Source: Toxonevra muliebris | Lineage: Eukaryota; Arthropoda; Insecta; Diptera; Pallopteridae | NCBI GenBank assembly: GCA_963691655.1 | Contig: OY829326.1 | Span: 38,219,989 to 38,283,988, forward strand | Length of the DNA: 64,000 nt | Direction of reading: 5' to 3' | Part shown: one piece after another, positions 46,504-60,565 of the stretch | Layout: each line of letters opens with the position of its first letter | How positions within the stretch are numbered: the stretch's first letter is position 1 | Notes under the pieces: generated by a model | Database searches by the model: none | Told to the model about the DNA's origin: nothing | Seen by the model: only the letters and a program-made list of their open reading frames with translations | Made by a program: the position numbers and the translations under genes

Positions 46504-46732
46504 GGAGCAGACCATCAACGGACTTAAGAACTACGAATATAATGCCGCAACTGACGACGACAGCGGATGCCACACCACACCATACCACCACTGTGGCAAC
46601 GACAGAAGCAGCAGCACACGAACAACGATGAAGCGACTAAAAACCAAAAACACACACACTAAAAGCTGAACCGCAAAATTAAAACTCACAAATTCACAAA
46701 GTCACAAGAAGCAAACACACAGAAGAAATAAA

Positions 46733-46793
46733 GCCAAATTCAAAGTCAAAGCCAAAGACAGAGCCAGAGTCAGAGTCAAAGCCAAAGCAAGTA
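46733..46793. repeat. AAAGCC/GAGTCA hexamer repeat
   Basis: About ten degenerate 6-bp units (AAAGTC, AAAGCC, AGAGCC, AGAGTC) in tandem, just upstream of the candidate promoter. Confidence 0.65.
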
Positions 46794-46999
46794 TTGAAAT
46801 TGAAGATATGTACATAGCAAGTCAGGCAGCCAAGCAGCCAGCCACCTAGCAAGCTAGCCAAAGAGGTACCACGATCAGTAACGACGGCGACGACGACGGC
46901 GATCGCACGAACCACATCCAAGAAACCGAGAAAGAAAGAAGCCACAGAAAGCAAAGAAAGAATCCAAAAATACGAAGAGATCGAGTAGAAAATGTACAT

Positions 47000-49900
47000 A
47001 CGAGTACATTTCTTCTGTGACTATTGCTGTTGCTGTTGCTGCTGCTGATGTTGCTGCTCAAGCTTCGAATATTTCAAGCCAATGTAGAAGTAAGAGAAGT
47101 CTCCACAAACCGCTATTTTCGTCATAGTCATTGCAAAGAAAGAAGTTGCTGCTGCTGCTGATTCTGCTAAAGATGATGGCACTCTTGTATTCCGTTGAGA
47201 TTAAGTGTCGAAACTCTAAAAATAATAACAATATTTGCACAACCAGAAAAGAAAATAGACTCACTAAGATGAACGGCCGAGGTTCTTTTCCTCGAAGTTC
47301 AATTATCATTTATTCGAAATTAGTCTTTGTATTGTAGTAGTCTCCAAAATTTTGTCCTCAATGACACTATGAGTACTATAAAGTTAGTATATAAATATAT
47401 ACTTACATACTTACAAACACACATATGTGCAGTCATATGAACCAACGGTTGCCTTTCCAAAATCAAAAGCAATAAAAGAAAGGAACTTTTTGTTTTTGTT
47501 TTTAACAAGGCAAAACGAAATCTTGAATCCGTAACTGTAAATTCTTGAATTTCCACTTGTGCAACCATTCACTTGATTAACATCTTCTCCTTAAGTATTT
47601 TGGTACCCACTCGTACTGCATCACAGTCTCTTTTCTGTTTCTATCTACAGACACTGAGCCCTTTCGGTTTTTGTGCCAAAAAAACAAAAAAACATATCAC
47701 CGCAACCATACAAATCATAATCAGAAATAAGTACGAATATAATTTGTGTCTGGAGTGTGCAATTTTCTTATTAATCCTGTTAGTGCATGTGAATGCTATA
47801 GTCGATACTTTGCGACCTTGACATCGCACCGATGGTGATTCTCTATATGTTTCAGTGTTAAACGGCAGCAACTTCCGGCCTCCAAGAGAAAATTGCATTT
47901 CGTATTGTATCATTATGTCAAAGATACAGCAAGGAGAGTTTTTAATTTTCAAAGAAAACAACAAAAACGCAAAAAAAGTACAAAAGGGTACGAAATTTTT
48001 ATTTGAGTCGATAAATCAATTCTTGCCATTCACTTTCTAAAGATTATCTCCTGTAAATGTTGACCACAACTACGTTTCAAGTGATCCACGTGAGAAGCTT
48101 AGCGACTGGTATTTAAAACGTGTTGTTTTCCAAGGCTGCAATTGACTATAATTTATCCCACAAAAAATAGTCTAGAGTTGTCAAATTGTGCTATCGAGGT
48201 GGCCAACTCGCTGGTCCGGAACGTGATGCTCACCGAACTCATTGGTCCATTTTTTCACGTGCTGTGTGACATTGTGGTCCCCGCGACCATACTTTTAAAA
48301 AAAAAACACAATAAAATGTTTTTGGATTTTCTGAATCAGCGCAAGGTCAGCCCCTCAAAGTTATTTAGCTTAACGGCGAGGAATATTTTGAGCATTATAG
48401 CATTTTCATTGGTCGTAGCTTTTAGGGTTAACTGAGATTATACTACTACTATTATTGTTGCACAACAACCCTTTGAGGGCTTATGCCGCTCTTCGTATGT
48501 TATATTTGTTCCCGAATAGAAAGGAACCTACAGATTTATGCCAAAGTGAAGAGTTTTTCTTAGTCAATTTTTACTCTTGGTCAGGATTTACATGGCCTGT
48601 CATTTTTTTATAATAAGGCAGACATTTTGCGCATCTGCACTGCATAACCCACTCACGCCGCGGCGACAGTTTCGCATGTTCAAATTGCCAACTATAGGGT
48701 ATTAATTTTGAACAAATTCTTAATTCAAACGGATAAATGTCAATTGAATTATCATAAGTTTCTCTTAAGAAGATGGAGAGGAATAAGTAGATGGATGTAT
48801 ATGGTATGAACAGTGCTTCCATTTGCTTACACAAAACTCTAATGTAATGTTGCAATAGTTGCTTTAAGTAGTAGCAGAAACATGCATTTTAGTTGTTGCT
48901 GCTGCCACTGCTGCTCTTGCCAGTTTTAAATCTTTCTAAATTAAAATGTTGCAAACGAGCTGTAAGCAAACATAAATATTTTTGCGACAATTTGTACGCG
49001 TCAAATGTAAGGAATAACGAATTGCTTAAGAAGTCGTTGACTTTTTTCTTTTTATATCTACCTACTTTATTTATAACGACAATCGACGGACATTCATATG
49101 TTTATACGTATGTATATTTGTAAGTAAGCTAGTGCGATTTCTTTATTAAGTAAAAGAAATCAAGCATTTTGTTATGTATGATTTTATTACGTAAAAATGA
49201 CATGTTTTCATAATTTAAAAGATTTATTAATGAATTAAATAATTAAAACGAATTTAAAACTAATGACAAAAAATTGCAATAATAAAAGTAACAGCAACAA
49301 AACGAAAAAACTTCATTTGTGTAGTAAACTGTAAGTATTTTACTTTTACAATTGAAAATAAGCTGAAAATAAAATGAAGAAAAAAACAAAAATTGTTTGA
49401 AATACATACAAATTTATGTATGAATGTTTTTGTTTCTTTACAAATGCAACAACAGCAACAAACCATTGAAGAGTGAAAAGCAAAAGTATTTATTATAATC
49501 AAAGTGTAACTAAAATGTATTTGTAGTGTTGTAAATGGAAGTACAATGCCAAGCAGCACAATGCTCAGTAAGAGCAGTAAAGTACACATATGAATCTCCA
49601 GATGAGCACACGTGCCGTGACGTGCCGTGCAGCAACAGATGACAGCAATCAACGAGCAGCAGCAGTAACAACAGCACAAGCAACTGATATTATTTTCTGC
49701 CGATGCTTGAGTTACTGTTGCGGTTGCAGCGATGCTGCTCTAGCGGAAAATGTTGCACTACTAAACTAATGTATGAATAGAGTATGTATGTAAGTACGTA
49801 AGCAATGTGGCATTTAAGACCTTAACTGGTCATGTAGTGGCAAAATGAATGCGCTGCACATCAGCACCACCACACCTGACCAAGCACACACACACACACA

Positions 49901-51600
49901 TACAACATAACAACAATAGGTTTTAAAACTTTCGTTCATATTTGTTCGCTCGTTGATTTGCCTTCTTTTTTTTTTTTGGTTTGTCTCAAAATGAAAGTCG
50001 AAGTAGTAAACCAAAACGAAAAAAACACAAAAATCTACTTTGGAGCTCGAATTTTAAGTACATGTTTTTCTTTATTTTTTGCATATATTGCATTTTTATG
50101 TGCAGTGCGGTGCGCATGAGCACAAACGAAGAACAACAAAACCAAACACATTCCGAACACTAAACACACACATACACACACTCAAATATGTAACACAATC
50201 CATTCGTCGTCGTACTCGCTTAAAATCTAAATTAGTTTGAACTCTCTACGAAAAAGGGCACTCACGCATGTACACATACATAGCTAAAGATTAAATTTCA
50301 TTTCAAACTTCAACTCAAAAATTTTAAATGAATATCGCATCTTCACAATGCAACCGTTTTTTTTTGGCGACTTTCGCCATATCTTCTTTTCAGTTACTTC
50401 AATGGTTTTATTCTTTTTGACCTTGCGACAAAGTCAAATCATAAATACATAAGCACATGCAACATGCAATATGCAATAACCAACTTTCATGTTGTTCAGT
50501 AAATTGGGTTATGTCCGCTGTGTGCTGAACCTTTTTAATTTTGGCAAAGGGTTAATAAACTCCATTCGATACGCTTGTTGCCCCTAAAACAAAATCGAGA
50601 AAACTGGATTATTTTGGTATCCTTTTTCATTGCCTTTCGTTCTTATGTCGCTGATGTGTTGGTATAGTTTGTTTAATGATTTTATATTGGCTACATTCTT
50701 TTTCGCATATTCTGTTGGCAATACAAAATACATAATGATAATTTTCAGCCCAGAATTTCTTGATCACGCAAACGAATTTTTTAGCATTTCGAACAAGAAC
50801 AATATAAGTCCTGAGACCATATTTATATTATATTTCGTATAAGGACTGCCACGCTATGTGCTTATGTATGTATATGTGTATCTGTGTTCTTAAAAGGTTT
50901 CTCCTTTTTATGAAAGTTCTTATAAAAGTTCACGAATTGCACACATTGCAAATTTCTTTCAAAAATCGCGAAATAGCCGTAGGGCACATTTATAGTAAAA
51001 TTATATACACGTATTTGATTCTTTATGATTAATCAGTTTTTTAAAGCATTTTTCTGGTTTTATTGGCAACCTCATGCAATTATACGAAATTATGTATGTA
51101 GGTATGTAAATGAAGAATAAACCCAACTCTTGAAGAATTGCATATTTATATTGCTGTTCTTACATTTATAATTATAGTTCAAATGGCATATATTATATTT
51201 TTTTTATAAATTGGTGATGATTATGCCAAAAATATTCAATAGAAAAGGTCATAGCACTTGCACTATGAGCATTACATACATATATGAGCATTAAGGTGAC
51301 TCACGAAAAATCTAACCTTTGAATTATTTTATGAAGACTCCCAAAATGTACTTGAGGTTTATCGATAAGCTATCATGAACTGGATTATTTTGACAACCCT
51401 TCTAAAAATCGTATTTTTTAAGGTCCAATTTTTTATAAGATTAGTTTTAATCAAATAAGAAGTCACAAATAATGTGCTTCCAAAAATGATTCAGTTTTGC
51501 ATCGAAACATTTGTAAATTTTAGTGATGATAATGGTCGTCAAAAACGCATTATCTGAAGTTATTGAGAAGATTTTTTCAAATGTTACGATGCAATACCTA
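47000..51600. other. Intergenic, no gene seen
   Basis: CTG/CAG-rich simple repeats (47020-47060, 49620-49740), CA runs, short open frames without motifs. One dispersed repeat block (48520). Confidence 0.5.
48520..48565 (+). repeat. Dispersed repeat block (TACARTTTTATGCC family), copy
   Basis: GGAACCTACAGATTTATGCC followed by AAAGTGAAGAGTTTTTC. Confidence 0.45.
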
Positions 51601-51639
51601 ATCATTTTCGAATTTTTATTATTTTTAAGCTTTAATTTT

Positions 51640-52225
51640 CTGATGATTCTCTGAAGAAAACGATCGTTTACCAGTGGCACGAGCGGTTCAAAAGTGGTCG
51701 TGAGTCAATCGAAGATGATGAACGCAGTGGGAGGCCATCCGCATCGAAAACCGACGAAAACATTGATGAAGTAAAATAAATTTTGGTCAATAACCGCATA
51801 TTAACCATCAGAAAGATAGCGGAGGACTTGAACATTGCCTATGGATCCGTCCAAGACATTTTGGTTAATGATTTGGGTTTCCGACTTGGTTTGCTTAATG
51901 ATTTCGGATAATACACCGTCGCACAGTGCCATCATTATTCGTAATTTTTTGACGAAAAATGCAACAAATACCATCCAACAGCCACCGAATTCACCTGATT
52001 TGGCTCCCTGTGACTTCTTTCTCTTCAATCGAGTTAAAAAACCATTACGGGGAACGCGTTTCAGCAGCCGCGAGGAAGTAATGGAAAAATCGCAGGAAGC
52101 TCTGATGGACATACCGAAAACCGAATATAAAAAATATTTTGAAGATTGGATCAAGCGCTGGCATAAGTGTGTTGCAGTCGATGGAGATTACTTTGAAGGG
52201 GACAATATAGATTTAGATGAATAAA
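51640..52225 (+). mobile_element. mariner transposon, internally deleted transposase
   Basis: The N-terminal part reads YQWHERFKSGRESIEDDERS, GRPSASKTDENID, then a TAA and IRKIAEDLNIAYGSVQDIL (helix-turn-helix region). It then jumps to ISDNTPSHSAIIIRNFL and SPDLAPCDFFLFNRVKKPL, ending at the stop 52222-52224. The acids of DN and CDFFLF are 34 residues apart, the mariner D34D signature. About 150 residues holding the first catalytic acid are missing at the join near 51895, and H of HDN is replaced by S. Dead copy. Confidence 0.88.
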
Positions 52226-52659
52226 CTCGTATTTTTAATTTTCTGAATAAATTCCTGGAACTTTTTGGTTAAGGTGGTATTTTTACAAAGCAATTCAGCT
52301 TACCGCTTGAATCGAAAAATTTTAGCAATTATCATAAAATAAACCAGGCATCATTTCAGCAGCAATTTTTTTCTTTAATGTGTTTGAGCCACTTTAATAA
52401 ATATATCTTAATGCAACTATGGAGACATTGAACTTTACTGTGGAGATTTAAACAGGAAACAAATACAAAAGTTTCGAAGAAAGCGATGCAAGTAAGGAGG
52501 GGCGGAGAGACGTGATTGTGAAGATATCGAGATGTTTGGTAACTGGAATTGGGCTCGAAAATTATTTAAAAAAAAACAAGACACTTGAATACGTAATGGT
52601 TCTAAAAATAAGGCCTCTTCCTGGAAAAACAAAATTTGTAATCTGGCTATAGATATTCT

Positions 52660-52975
52660 GCGAATTATGACTATATGGAACATTTCTCACAGCAGCTTAT
52701 TGGCGATAATAGAAATAATCTCGCAACTAGGAAAATCTCAGTCCCTGATGACGTTAACGTTCCGGAATCGGAAAGTGGCGAGATTTTAACTCCCTTTATT
52801 CAGCTGGAAAAGAATGTGGCTGTCGTTGCAGATGGTTTACCTGCTGAGTTGTTGAAGACCAGAATTGAACGCCTGTTCGGATTCTTGAAAAATAGGCTTA
52901 TCCTGGCAGAAAGACAGAAAGATTGGAACCCATCATCCAAAGACTCATTATATTTTATCAGTATGACCTTTTAAA
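52660..52975 (+). mobile_element. Non-LTR reverse transcriptase N-terminal fragment
   Basis: The frame reads HFSQQLIGDNRNNLATRKIS, VPDDVNVPE, then an eroded linker and ADGLPAELLK, then KDWNPS. This matches the 'finger' start of a LINE reverse transcriptase (F..LLNGD ... NNKAAGADGLPAELFK ... P.DWN). Catalytic parts absent. Family not settled (RTE- or CR1-like by resemblance). Confidence 0.6.
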
Positions 52976-53079
52976 TACTTATGCTACACCAAATTGTGGT
53001 AAGGGCCTGAAAGCCATTCTTCTTCTTTTATATTATAGCCCATGGAGGTCGTAGAACGAGCGAGTTATATTTGCACACA

Positions 53080-53125
53080 AAGGAAGGACTACAATTTTAT
53101 GCCAAGCCCGAAAGCTTTTCTTCGA
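53080..53125 (+). repeat. Dispersed repeat block (TACARTTTTATGCC family), copy
   Basis: GGACTACAATTTTATGCCAA followed by GCCCGAAAGCTTTTCTTCG. It lies 100 bp downstream of a reverse-transcriptase fragment but is not clearly part of it. Confidence 0.45.
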
Positions 53126-53339
53126 CAATTTGGGTTTTTGTAGGTTCTCAATATCAGCCAAGAATCAGTTGGAACCATGAGCTACATACCCGCACTCAAT
53201 GTTTGTATTTTCAAATTTATTTTCTTTAGGTCATGCTGAGCGAATGAAAGAAAACGCTCCGGCTTGGAAACGCACAGAAAAGCATGATCTACGCTCTGTA
53301 GGAAATTTCGCAAAGCACAAAGAGACCTAGAGAAGTAAG

Positions 53340-55370
53340 TAAATAATCACTAGAGCATTGTTTTTGATTAAACTACAAACCACCGATAAAAACTGTAGAT
53401 TGAAACTATTTGTATACAAAACTGATATTCTAAAAAAGTTTAAAATGTGGTTTTTTGTCTGTCGGGATTGAGTTTCATTTTGTGTGTTGTGAAACAATTA
53501 TATAAACTCTGAGATCAGGTGATCATCCATAAATAGATTAATGAATTAAAATTATGAGGTGAAACCCAAAATGAAATTTAATTATATCTTGACAACATCC
53601 AACTAATGGATGTACTTAGCTACATATCTACCCATCTACCCACCAACTTTACACTGAAGAGGATACTCCGAAAGTAGTACACTTTCGCATGATTAACGAT
53701 GAAAGTGAAATTACAAATCAATTCTTCACACTTCAAAATACAAGATGTATAAGTGAGTAGTAGAAAAAAATATTCTCTCATATATTTGGCCATTACAATA
53801 GTGAAATTGGCAAATTACCCATTGATATATATACGATATTCACACATGTGTACATATATGTATATGCACAGACAGGTAGACATACAAGCAAATACATAAA
53901 TCTATTAAAAGATTACATACTTTCCTTGGGTGTAGCTTACGCAGCAAAAATTGTAAGTAGATAATGATTTTTTCCAATATTTTTGCTAATACTTATAAAT
54001 TGACTTGTTTTCGTTTCAGCCATTATGATTTCTTTTACTTTTAGACCTCATCTCATAGTTACTTGCAGATATTACTTATAAGCATGCATGTATTTGTAAG
54101 TATTGTTTGTACGTTATTCGAGCGAGGTTAATTGAGGAACATACCTCCTCACTTTATTTTGTGCAAAAATTAATTAAATATTTCCGATCTTTTTTCTTGT
54201 TTTATTGTGTTTTTAGGAAATTATACAAAGTGAAGAGCATAAAATTTAGCATTAATGATGACATTGTACAAATAGAAGGAAGCAGCAGCAGCAGCAGAAG
54301 CAACAACAATAATAATAATGATAATGATTAATCTTTGCAATTTTGTATTGAAGACTTTCAATTAATTGAAAGTGGTACTTCCAACCAACAAACATTATTT
54401 GTGAAAAATATCGCGAAAAAGTACAAACTGTTTCATGTAAACTTTCACTTATACATATATACAGGTACATGTGTATGTATGTGCGCATATTTACGACATA
54501 CATACATACATATATCTATTTTATTTCTTTTCAATTTCATTCATTATTCTTTAATGATAAAAAAATGAGTAAATAAATAATGCAAATCACTGAAATTTAT
54601 TAAAGTGGAAAAAACAAGCTGCTTTAAAGAAGAATATGTGTGTGTATATATGAAAAATTAAATAATTTGATGGTTGTGATCACTGAGCTTCTTCAAAGTC
54701 TGAGATAAAATTAAATCTAAGATATATTTCAAGAGGATTAAGAAAAGTTTATTTGGGGAAAATATTGTAATACCCCAAAACTTATTTGAAAACATACTTA
54801 TTAGGTTCGGAATATAATAATTTGTAAAGAAAAATAATTTAATTATGAGTAATATAAAATCCCGGGAGCTCAAAAAATATATGGATTGGCTCGCACAGAA
54901 AGTGATAATTTTTAACAGCCTGATAAATGAATTATGCAAGTCAATTCAGGTCGTAGTTGTGGAACCAAATGTTCAATTGTTATGAATAGCAGTGCTGCTG
55001 TCGCTTCCATTATATTCAGAGCTATAGTGTTCGACTTTCAGCCATTTTCATGGTGACCAATATAGCAAATCAAATCAATATAAAATGGTTAAAATTCGTA
55101 GAGTTTAGCGGTAATTTTCTTCACATATCCTCTGGGATGATTAACCATAAACACTGGATTCATTAGTCTTTAACATGAGTTATATTTTTAACATATATTT
55201 ATTAATATAAAATATGCAAATGTTTTGAGTGTTCTGCATTTGAATTGTAATTAAAAATTAAAAAAGAATTGAGAACCAGATAAGTCAAATAAGCTATAGG
55301 TGTTGTTGAAGTCAATGCGTAAACAAAGAAAAGTGTTGATCATTTTCATCATATTTATTTCGGCAGATAC
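53340..55370. other. Intergenic, no gene seen
   Basis: AT-rich, with CAG/AAT runs (54280-54330) and CATA repeats. Nothing assignable. Confidence 0.45.
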
Positions 55371-55379
55371 TTAGTTTAA

Positions 55380-56010
55380 TCGTAACTGGCTACCTTGACC
55401 AACGGTTCGGGATGCTCAGACTAACTTCATGAAAAAAAAAATCTGAATTAATTAGTAGTTTGGCCAAAAACATGACATCCAGCATTAATCTTTGCCTCTC
55501 TAGAGTTGGTAAATCTAAATGTTTAAGACGATGTGTATAACGATATAGGTTTTTTGGATTCCATCGCAAACAAAAAAAGTGTTTTCAAACAGTTTTCAAT
55601 CTATCCCTGTAACAGTTATATTGAGGACTTCAAACTGGAGATTCGTACTCTACGGTTGGCCTTACCAGAGACTTAAAAAATGTTTTCATTACATAAGGAT
55701 CATTAAATTCTTTTGATCATATTTTAATGAATGCAAATATTCCCTTCGCTTTATACATACACATCTTAATATGTAAATTAAAGCGCAATTTTGGGTCTAT
55801 GATAATGCCCAATTCAGTGAAAGTGAAGGTACTACATATTTTCAAGGTGTAATCATTAATAAACTAATCTAGTGGAATTGCTTGTCTTCTCGAATAGACA
55901 CCCGATTTACATTTCTTTAAATTTAAAGGCATTAAATTAATCAGACACCAACGTGTTAAAGCGTTAAGGTCTTTATTGAAGCAGGATTTGTGACTCTTCA
56001 GAATATGGTG
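55380..56010 (-). mobile_element. Non-LTR reverse transcriptase fragment, minus strand
   Basis: One minus-strand frame stays in register for about 190 codons through several stops: FNKDLNALTRWCLINLMPLN, LKKCKSGVYSR, FTFTELGIIIDPKLRFNLHI, MCMYKAKGIFAFI, SKEFNDPYVMKT, SLVRPTVEYESPV, then LKHLDLPTLERQRLMLDVMF. This is the region after the YADD site in a LINE reverse transcriptase (LN.KKC, LG...D..L.F..H, P.LEY.SPVW). TGG-to-stop changes at two W positions show decay. It is missed by simple ORF calling because of its stops. Confidence 0.85.
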
Positions 56011-56019
56011 GAATAAAGA

Positions 56020-59000
56020 GTTTTATTTCATGAATTTACTTATAAATCTTGATTTTTTATTTTGAAATATGTATTTGTAAGTGTTGCCGTTTTCGTTATT
56101 AATAACCACAAGTGGTCATTTTTTTCTCACTGCCTGATTTTGGTTTTTATTTGCTTATTTTTTAAAATGTGTAACTCAACGAATACAATATTATTATGGG
56201 TAAAACAAATTTGCTGTGGTAACGTTCAAGACAGCCCAAATGACGAACTGTGTTACTTTGGACTTTGCTGTTGCATTGAAATTCATTCAACTTCCATTGA
56301 GTCCACTCGAAAAAACAGGGGCCGATATAATAACTTTAAGGTTTCTTTGGGGCCATAGATAATTTGATTGCCCAATATATTAAAAGTTTTCTTGATGATC
56401 ATATATTTTTTGGAATTAAACGTTATTGAAAACTTTTGGGTTTGTCTTCAATCTCAATCATATTTTGAAATTAGTCAACCATTACTCTATTGCTGTAAAT
56501 CTTAGCTAAACGATCCAGCTCCCTTGATTTGTTTCAGAGTAAGTAGTTTAAAGTTTATTGTGTTAAAATTTAAATTTTTAGCCCATGCATTACGTGCTAG
56601 CACGAAGCTTCTTCTACAAAATTTTGCAATGATTATGTATTTAAATTGCAAGTGCTGACGGATACTTATCTTAATGCTAAATTCGAATGCTACTATCGTC
56701 GTTTAATTGTAAATTTTTGATTTGTGTCATATCTCAGGAATGAACCTAGGCCCTTAGGCACAGAAGTTCGTTTATAGCTATCACAGACCAATCTAATTAT
56801 GTTGCTAACTATATCGACAGGACTCCTCCCTCAGTGGTAATTATTTTGTATTTTAATTATATATTTATAATTAATAAATATTACACAAACAATTTTACAA
56901 TATATAAAGCAAAAATCTTGTCCATTAAATTAGTGCAAAAGCGTTTAATGTTCACACGCGTATATGAAATCTCTAATGGTCTCATTGTGTCATCGTTTAT
57001 GTAACTCGAAGCAATTTAAATTGCTTTGTAATTAGGTGTCAATTTCTGTCAGTTCGCATAAGCTCAAAAGCTGGTAAACGCTTCGAAATTAAGTTAAATT
57101 AATTTCCATTGATGTTTTCATCTTTTGTTCTCTTTGAGTTTTTTTCTTCAGAAATTATGTGACAAATAGTTTCTTCTACTTCCGCTTTTTCTTCTATGCT
57201 TTTTTTTTCTGTTTTTAATTGCAGTAAATTGGCAACGCGTGTATGTGCGTTTGCGCATGCGCAGCACACATTTAATTGATAAGAAAGACGAATGAATGAA
57301 TGAATGAATAAACGTACGCAAACGCCTTCAATTCGCATGTTTGAAAGGGGAGATGTAGTACAGGCGGTGGAGTCAGCAATGCCGATGGCGAATACGGTAA
57401 TCCCAATGTACGGGAGCCGAGGTGGCATTTGTAAATTTGCCGCGCCATTCTCATTGATTCATTCACGCATTCAATTAGCATTTTGACTTTTGAGGTTTTT
57501 GCTATTGTTATTGTTGTTGTAGAGACTTTTGACCGCTGCTGCGCTGTGTATGTGTGCGCTTTCTTAATGTTGTTCGCGTTTTCACTTTTATTAATTCATC
57601 AAAAAGCAAAGAAAAAAAAGCCAAACAGTGAAACGCGCATGAAACCAATACACACTGCTACACACACACTCACACACATACACATACACTGATAGTAGTA
57701 AAAAGTGAATTTAGTCGAAATAACATCGCTGTACATATTTAGTTTTGTTGTAATAGTTTTGTAAATATATTTGCTGTTGTTGTTGTTTTTACTTATTATT
57801 GCCATTTATTTAGTAATGATGCGTTGCTGCAAGTGTTTTTTTTTTTGGGGGGTTTTTGGTTTTTTGACTGTAACTGTTGCTATTACTGCTGCTGATGTTG
57901 TTGTTGCTGTTTCCTCTATTCGCTGTTCTTCCACTAACTGCTGTCATTAATGGTAGCAAAAGAAATAATTAGGAAGGTAAAATTCAACTTTCACGCGTGA
58001 TTTGTGGTTGTAAAAAAATTTCAAACATAAAAAAATTAACAAAAATTTGTTTGAATGTGTATACCTACTCGCATATGTACATAAAAAAATCAAGCGATTA
58101 AACTGTTATGTTATTTAATTGTTATGAAATAAATCAATTACAGCGTAGCAATTTGGCTATGAAGAAGCTATAATAGAAAAAATAAAAAAGAAGCAGCAGG
58201 TAAAGTTGAAAGGAAAAAAACTGCCACTTGAGGGAGGAATCGGTATCGGAATCGCTTTGCTATTTTTTATGTCTTTTTATGTTTTTAGCATAAGCTGAAA
58301 TCTTCACATATAAATTATGTGACTGATGGTGATTTTCTCCTATTAACAGGTTTTTTCGTAGTTGTTGTTATTTTTTTTTTTTTTGCGAAAATAATTTATT
58401 TAAATTATTGTTTCATTTAGTTGATTGCCCTTTCATTTAGGTTTATAGAGCAGCATTTTGGAACTTTTTAAACGCTACATTTAAATATAATAGTTTTTAC
58501 TGAAGAAATATTACCTACACCCTTTTTTAAATAATTTACAAGATAAGTATATGTGACATTGTAATTTTAGGTTAGCGAGTATTTTAACCTATTACGACAA
58601 AATGTGCCTGTATTAAAGTTTTAAATTTTTAAATTTAAAATAAATTTTTAAATTTAAAAGCTTTCATAATTTAGAAAAGCTAATACTGTACACAATTGAA
58701 TGAATTGAATGAAGTAGACAAAACAGTTAGTAAAGAAATCTTAAGTCCAAAAAATTACATCATTTCCAATTATAATGGCCATAATGTTTTTTTGATATTA
58801 CTTTATCAAAAGCCATAAAGTCTAGTGTATCGACATACGCGACTACTACCATCCTGCACATAACACACTAGTGACCAATAAACATTGTAAGGTATTCTTG
58901 AGTTACTTTTTTTGACATTGGTGGTCTTAAATATTTTTTTATGAAATGAAAGGAAATTAAAATTATTTTGGAAAATAAAACTCTGCAATAAGAACAAATC

Positions 59001-60560
59001 AATACACTTTTAAAAAACCAAAACAAATGCGCCGCAAACAACTTAGCCGTACCTGCCCCTTTTCGAGTTTCCTTTCTCGTCTATGAAGACAACTTGCTTA
59101 ATGGGAAAGAGTACTTACCGCAGTTGAAATTTTAGAAAAAAATGAAATACGAAATTTGAGTTTCTATTACAAATTCCATGTGAACTAGAATTATCAGATT
59201 TATCATTATTCAACCCAAAAGCCTTCGACTTCAGGGCCCAAAACAGAAAAAAAAAAATAAATTCAACGCACTCACGCAACAATGCATTCGATTGACAAAA
59301 GTCTTTACAAAATGAAAGTACAAGTGTTTTCTTCCTCATTTCCAATGTAACACACACCGAAATGTTGTTGCAAATGATTATGTTTGCCAATCAATATAAT
59401 TGTCTATGTGTATACATATGTTGCATACTAAAAATTTAATTGCAGTTCAATGTTTTATGCACAACATCATTAAGACATAAATGCCAGAAATTCATTTTCA
59501 ATTCATTTATTCTGAATATTTGATTGCGAAATTGGCAAACGGGGAGGCAGAGCAGTGGTAACAATAACAACACCCAACAGTAGCAGCAGCAACAACTTAA
59601 GCCGCTTTCACATCTTTTTCGCATTGTTATGCGCAAAGCAACACATCTTGTATGGGTTATTGACAGCTGCTGCCTCATGACTGCCAGACAGCCAGCCCTC
59701 CTGCTTGCCTGACTGCCTTTGCTTTTATTACCAATGCCACCGCAATCATAACCACAACGACCACCACACTCCCACCTCCTATCTATCTATCTATTCATCT
59801 ACCTACCTACCTACATTTTTATCTACCTACTTAGTGGGCATAACGCCCACTTTTTTAGTCTGTCGCTGTTCATACATACATATGTATATACCCGCACAGC
59901 TGTCATCTATAGTAAAATGGCCGCTAGCCAAATGTTAGTTGAGTGGTTATCTGGCATTTCATATGCAAATAGAAAGGCATCCGCATGGACGCGGCAACAG
60001 CAGAACCATCTATAATAACAACAACTCTTACAATAATAATAATGACAAAAATATATAATGTAAAGTAGAGATATTTAATTGAAATCCGCATCGAAAGTAT
60101 CGCAGAACTATTGCCAAAACAAAGCCAAAGAAAACAGAAAAAAAACACGAATTTCAATTTCAAATATCAAACCGAAAACAATTGAAATTCATTATGACAG
60201 ATTAAGCGCGGCATTGCGCATACGCGGTGAAATTTTATGTGAAAATTGATGAAGGGAAATAAAGAAATGAACAGATAAATATTTATAGATAGTGAAATGA
60301 GAATACTCACGCATGCGTGTTTTTTTCATAATTTATTTTATGACAATAATTTTTCGCATCACAGTGGGAAAATCTGATGCGTTCCAAAATTGCTTCACAT
60401 CAAAAGCAGATCAATTAGAAGCATTTTGGAAGCACTTTTAGTTCTGGACTTAAAAATGAAAGAAATCAAAATGAAAACAACAGACATTTGATTATAGGAG
60501 AAATATATTGTATATGTAAATAGTGTCCGGCGTTGGTTCAGAAGTAAAATTTGTTAATAA
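56020..60560. other. Intergenic, no gene seen
   Basis: Simple repeats: TGAA (57293-57309), CA (57660-57690), GTT/GCT (57770-57910), CTAT and CTAC (59778-59813). The first few hundred bases may be the rest of the LINE at 55380, too eroded to call. Confidence 0.45.
59778..59813. repeat. CTAT/CTAC compound microsatellite
   Basis: Four CTAT-type units, a TCATCTA break, then four CTAC units. Confidence 0.9.
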
Positions 60561-60565
60561 TTATA

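Noticed and set aside
48142..48435. 97-codon plus frame with two hydrophobic stretches
   Set aside because: No motif, no splice partners, poly-A run inside; probably chance, though not excluded.
56062..56358. 98-codon plus frame with cysteine pairs
   Set aside because: Hydrophobic AT-driven composition; next to a decayed minus-strand LINE; no conserved motif.
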